Shown here piece after piece: positions 15,135 to 17,876 of a stretch of DNA of 17,876 bases. Origin of the DNA: Bacteroidia bacterium (lineage in GTDB: Bacteria; Bacteroidota; Bacteroidia; NS11-12g; UBA9320); contig JAQWZS010000092.1 of the NCBI GenBank assembly GCA_029253325.1, positions 1 through 17,876 of the forward strand. Direction: 5' to 3'. The notes beneath the pieces are model-generated. The model had not been told where the DNA came from, ran no database searches, and worked only from the letters and a program-made list of their open reading frames with translations. Made by a program: the position numbers and the translations under genes. Numbering within the stretch: position 1 is the first letter of the stretch; each line of letters starts with the position of its first letter.

Positions 15135-16206
15135 CGTAAACTTTAATTAATTTCCTTTTTTCAATTCCCCAATTAATATCTTGAGCAGCTTTTATACAAT
15201 TTTTCTTCAATTTTTGATAGTTTTTTGAATCGCTCAACAAAGCATTAACGGTTTTGGATATATGTTCTGGTATAGCGTCTGCAAAAACACAACAATTATA
15301 GGTGATATTTATATCATTATACTCTGGAAATTGATTAGTAATTACAGGAACCCCACTATGTATATAATCAAAAAACTTATTACTTAAGGAGTAATAGTAA
15401 CTTAATCCCATATTTTCCATCACATTGTATCCAATGAATGCGTAATTAGTGTATTCAAAAAGATCTTGTGGTTCAATCAAACCTAAAAATTCAATTTTAT
15501 CTGACAAGTGATTATCAATGACTAGTTTTTTTAGTTTATAATCAATATCACCACTTCCAGCAATTTTTAGCTTTATTGGAATATCTTTCATTGAAATAAT
15601 TAGTGCCTCAAGCCCCCTACCTTTATTTAAAGCTCCCTGATATAATATGTAGTCGGAGTTGATAGTTTCTTTCTTTTTAACTTTAATTTCTGGGCAATTC
15701 CGGATAATATGAAAGATTGTATTGTATTTCTTAGTATAAACATCAGCTATATTTTTACTGACTGTAATACCAACGTCAACTTTAGGAACAAATGTCTTTT
15801 CTATTAAAAGCCATACTTTTCTTACAAATGATCTGCCCAATAATTCAGGGACCTCTGTAAAGTATTCATGAGAATCATAAATAATTTTTTTTCTTTTTAT
15901 CTTGGATGCTAAAAATCCGGCTGGTAATGTATCTAAATCAACAGCATGAATTATGTCAAACTTCTTGAAAAGTAAGGCGAAAAATACTTTAACGTTATAT
16001 GCTAAATAAAACATGACTCCACCATTAATCAAGAATCTAAATCTACGTTGATAATAAGGACGTTTAAATATGTCTAACTCGCTCTTTCTTCTCCCCCATA
16101 ACTCAACATCGTATGATTCACTCAAAGTGGAACAAATTCTTATCATTCGTTGATCGTAAATTACATCATTAATTACTGTTGCTATGACTTTTATTTTTCG
16201 TTCCAA
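15121..16206 (-). CDS. Glycosyltransferase family 4-like
   Basis: This is a GT-B glycosyltransferase of 361 residues. Recognisable parts are KIKVIATVIND at the N-terminus, DIIHAVDLDTLPAG (84-97), YDSHEYFTEVPEL (110-121), DVGITVSKNIADVY at the domain junction, DYILYQGALNKGRGLE (185-200) opening the second half, LKIAGSGD, and the donor region SLSNKFFDYIHSGVPVITN. DSHEYFTE together with the GRGLE step is common in Bacteroidota enzymes that build surface glycans. The start is TTG at 16206, inside the end of recQ (16-base overlap); the next in-frame ATG is residue 21 and would cut the first beta strand. Its own 3' end overlaps the next glycosyltransferase. There is no signal peptide, and the donor and acceptor are unknown. 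Confidence 0.83.
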   Translation of the reverse strand: MERKIKVIATVINDVIYDQRMIRICSTLSESYDVELWGRRKSELDIFKRPYYQRRFRFLINGGVMFYLAYNVKVFFALLFKKFDIIHAVDLDTLPAGFLASKIKRKKIIYDSHEYFTEVPELLGRSFVRKVWLLIEKTFVPKVDVGITVSKNIADVYTKKYNTIFHIIRNCPEIKVKKKETINSDYILYQGALNKGRGLEALIISMKDIPIKLKIAGSGDIDYKLKKLVIDNHLSDKIEFLGLIEPQDLFEYTNYAFIGYNVMENMGLSYYYSLSNKFFDYIHSGVPVITNQFPEYNDINITYNCCVFADAIPEHISKTVNALLSDSKNYQKLKKNCIKAAQDINWGIEKRKLIKVYDDLI

Positions 16207-17876
16207 GTATATTTATTATTTGTTTTTAATAAGTAAAAATTTTCTAGCAACCATTGAACATTAGATATGATTTCATGACTTTCATACGTATCAAATTTAG
16301 ATACAATTTCTTTTAAATCAATTTTATTATTTTGTGTTAATTCCTTGATTTTAGCAATCAAACTTTTATCATGACTTGAGGATTTTGATTTCTTGTTTAA
16401 ACTCCTACATATATCACAATTGCCACAATTTTCTTGTGAAATTTCTTCAAAATATTTAAGTAAGAATTTTTCTCTACATATAGAAGTGTTTTTAACATAA
16501 TCCATAATATATTTCTCACGATATTCTGATTGGTTTTTTAATTGAGAGTAAAATTTGGTATCAACATTAACTTTTGTAGGTCTTGATTTTAAATAAGTAA
16601 TTGTATTGTTTGAAGATTTAGGTATGTAATCTATAATTTTATCTGTACTTAATTTATTTAATGCACTGTTAAGCTCACTAACAGAATAATTTAGTCTTTC
16701 TGCTAAAGATCCAATCTGGACAGGTATGTAGTGATCAAAAAGACCAGCATAAGTTCTTAAGAGCATTTTGATAATTGAATCTAAATGCTGGTGCTTTACC
16801 TGATAGGAGTATAAGTCTTCATGATTAACTTCAATTTTCACCCTATTTTGAAAATGGATATTTTCACTTTTTATGTATCCTAGAGAAGTAATGATATTAA
16901 GTGAGTTTAATGCTATTGAAATAGGAATATCAAAATTTTGAGTAAACTCATATAGATCGAATTTATAATTAATTCCCTTTCCAGATGTGAATGCAACTTG
17001 ATGGTAATTGTACAAGCAATTTAAAAAATGTTTTATCTGTTCAATTTTTGGAAACTGATGACTAAGAGTTTTAGTGTCAGAATTAGCTAATAAAATACAA
17101 TGCGATTTCAAGCCGTCCCTCCCAGCTCTTCCAGCTTCTTGATAATATGCTTCAGGGCTGCTTGGAATATCAAAATGTACTACAAGTCGAACATCTGGTT
17201 TGTCAATACCCATTCCGAATGCATTTGTAGTAACAATAACTCGTTCCTTATTTTTTATCCATTTAGATTGAATAGCTTCTCGTTGCTTCATATCTAAACC
17301 AGCATGATAATAACAGGAACTTATTTTATTTTTATTCAATAGATCTGAAATATCTAAGGCCTTTTTTCTCGTATTTACATAAATAATTATAGAACCTTTA
17401 ACTTTAGATAAAATATCAAGTAATTTACGAATATTATTATTGTCCTTTATAACAATGTAGCTCAGGTTTGAACGGCGAAATGAACTTATAAAAGACTGAT
17501 AATTTGTATTTAATTTTAAATATTTTACAATATCATTTTTAACATCATGATTTGCTGTTGCAGTAACAGCTATAATATTTGAATCTGGAGACAATGCCCT
17601 CAATTCACCAATTTTCAAATATTCTGGTCTAAACTGATGCCCCCATTGTGAAACACAATGAGCTTCATCTACAACAAAAAAACTAATGTTAATTTGTTTT
17701 AAATAACTTCTGAATAATTGGCTTGATCCTCTTTCAGGGCTTAAATAAACAAACTTATATTTTTCATTAACTATATTTTGCATTTCAACTCCTAATTCAT
17801 TAGAAGTTAATCCACTATGTATTGCTATTGCAGAAATCCCAAGTTTTTTTAATTGGTCTACCTGATCTTTCATTAG
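16191..17876 (-). CDS. recQ: RecQ-family ATP-dependent DNA helicase, N-terminus outside window
   Basis: This is a 3'-to-5' DNA helicase for recombination and fork repair. The frame is open to the right edge (codon CTA before MKDQVDQL), so the Q motif and Walker A are outside the window, not lost. Counted from Met 17873, the visible parts are DEAH (69-72), the aromatic loop CVSQWGHQFRPEY, TAT (104-106), NTRKKA, TTNAFGMGIDKPDVR, and motif VI QEAGRAGRDG (245-254). The zinc site has Cys466, Cys483, Cys486 and Cys489. About 210 residues separate motif VI from the first zinc Cys, against roughly 50 in E. coli RecQ. The extra part (about 290-437) has winged-helix-like character and is known from Bacteroidota homologs. 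There is no HRDC domain; the protein ends after a short helical winged segment. The stop overlaps the following glycosyltransferase start. Confidence 0.92.
   Translation of the reverse strand, partial: LMKDQVDQLKKLGISAIAIHSGLTSNELGVEMQNIVNEKYKFVYLSPERGSSQLFRSYLKQINISFFVVDEAHCVSQWGHQFRPEYLKIGELRALSPDSNIIAVTATANHDVKNDIVKYLKLNTNYQSFISSFRRSNLSYIVIKDNNNIRKLLDILSKVKGSIIIYVNTRKKALDISDLLNKNKISSCYYHAGLDMKQREAIQSKWIKNKERVIVTTNAFGMGIDKPDVRLVVHFDIPSSPEAYYQEAGRAGRDGLKSHCILLANSDTKTLSHQFPKIEQIKHFLNCLYNYHQVAFTSGKGINYKFDLYEFTQNFDIPISIALNSLNIITSLGYIKSENIHFQNRVKIEVNHEDLYSYQVKHQHLDSIIKMLLRTYAGLFDHYIPVQIGSLAERLNYSVSELNSALNKLSTDKIIDYIPKSSNNTITYLKSRPTKVNVDTKFYSQLKNQSEYREKYIMDYVKNTSICREKFLLKYFEEISQENCGNCDICRSLNKKSKSSSHDKSLIAKIKELTQNNKIDLKEIVSKFDTYESHEIISNVQWLLENFYLLKTNNKYTWNEK

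Noticed and set aside
16191..17876. RecQ lacking Walker A as a possible inactivated gene
   Set aside because: The frame is open to the right edge, so the missing N-terminus is due to the window boundary.
1..17876. tRNA, rRNA, CRISPR, insertion sequence, integrase or toxin-antitoxin signals
   Set aside because: No repeats of the needed size, transposase-like products or RNA gene features were found on either strand by reading; the gene content is chromosomal housekeeping.

Overview
The window is AT-rich, gene-dense DNA from the phylum Bacteroidota, most likely a marine or aquatic member of the Flavobacteriales. The evidence is a set of families largely confined to that phylum: a DUF4837 lipoprotein, a DUF3127 protein, an Omp28-like thioredoxin-fold lipoprotein, a PorE-like lipoprotein (TPR, propeller, regulatory domain, OmpA), the Bacteroidota form of alanine dehydrogenase, a YidC with a long periplasmic domain, and a RecQ with an inserted region before its zinc site. 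Shine-Dalgarno sites are essentially absent, and two exact TAnnTTTG promoter elements of the Bacteroidota type are present. No rRNA, tRNA, CRISPR array, insertion sequence or phage gene was seen. No intergenic gap exceeds about 120 bp.

Layout. Positions 1-339 (minus) hold the N-terminus of peptide chain release factor 3, cut by the window edge. A hairpin terminator (402-432) separates it from an Omp28-like lipoprotein (456-1286, minus). A divergent plus-strand operon (1401-4319) encodes a cyclophilin lipoprotein, an alpha/beta hydrolase and an HI0933-type flavoprotein, tightly packed. A DUF3127 protein follows (4389-4757) and converges on a rhomboid protease (minus, to 4762) across an 11-bp inverted repeat. 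The rhomboid gene diverges from a YfcE-type phosphodiesterase that appears to start on ATT at 5449, and that gene overlaps the PorE-like lipoprotein (5921-7855). A minus-strand operon (10756 to 7842) carries an MltD-like lytic transglycosylase, the DUF4837 lipoprotein and PurN. Alanine dehydrogenase (10833-12056, plus) runs toward yidC (12059-13858, minus). Upstream of yidC on the same strand are two overlapping glycosyltransferases and a recQ helicase that runs off the right edge.

Functionally the window mixes translation and DNA housekeeping (RF3, RecQ, DUF3127), envelope building and quality control (YidC, rhomboid, cyclophilin, MltD, PorE-like, surface lipoproteins, glycosyltransferases) and small-molecule metabolism (PurN, Ald, flavoprotein, hydrolase). 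I do not see a clearly new multi-gene system. The points most worth checking are the ATT start of the phosphodiesterase and the number of non-ATG starts, a Gln where canonical alanine dehydrogenase has its active-site His, an SSB-like C-terminal tip on the DUF3127 protein, the extra N-terminal domain on the cyclophilin, and the RecQ insertion.
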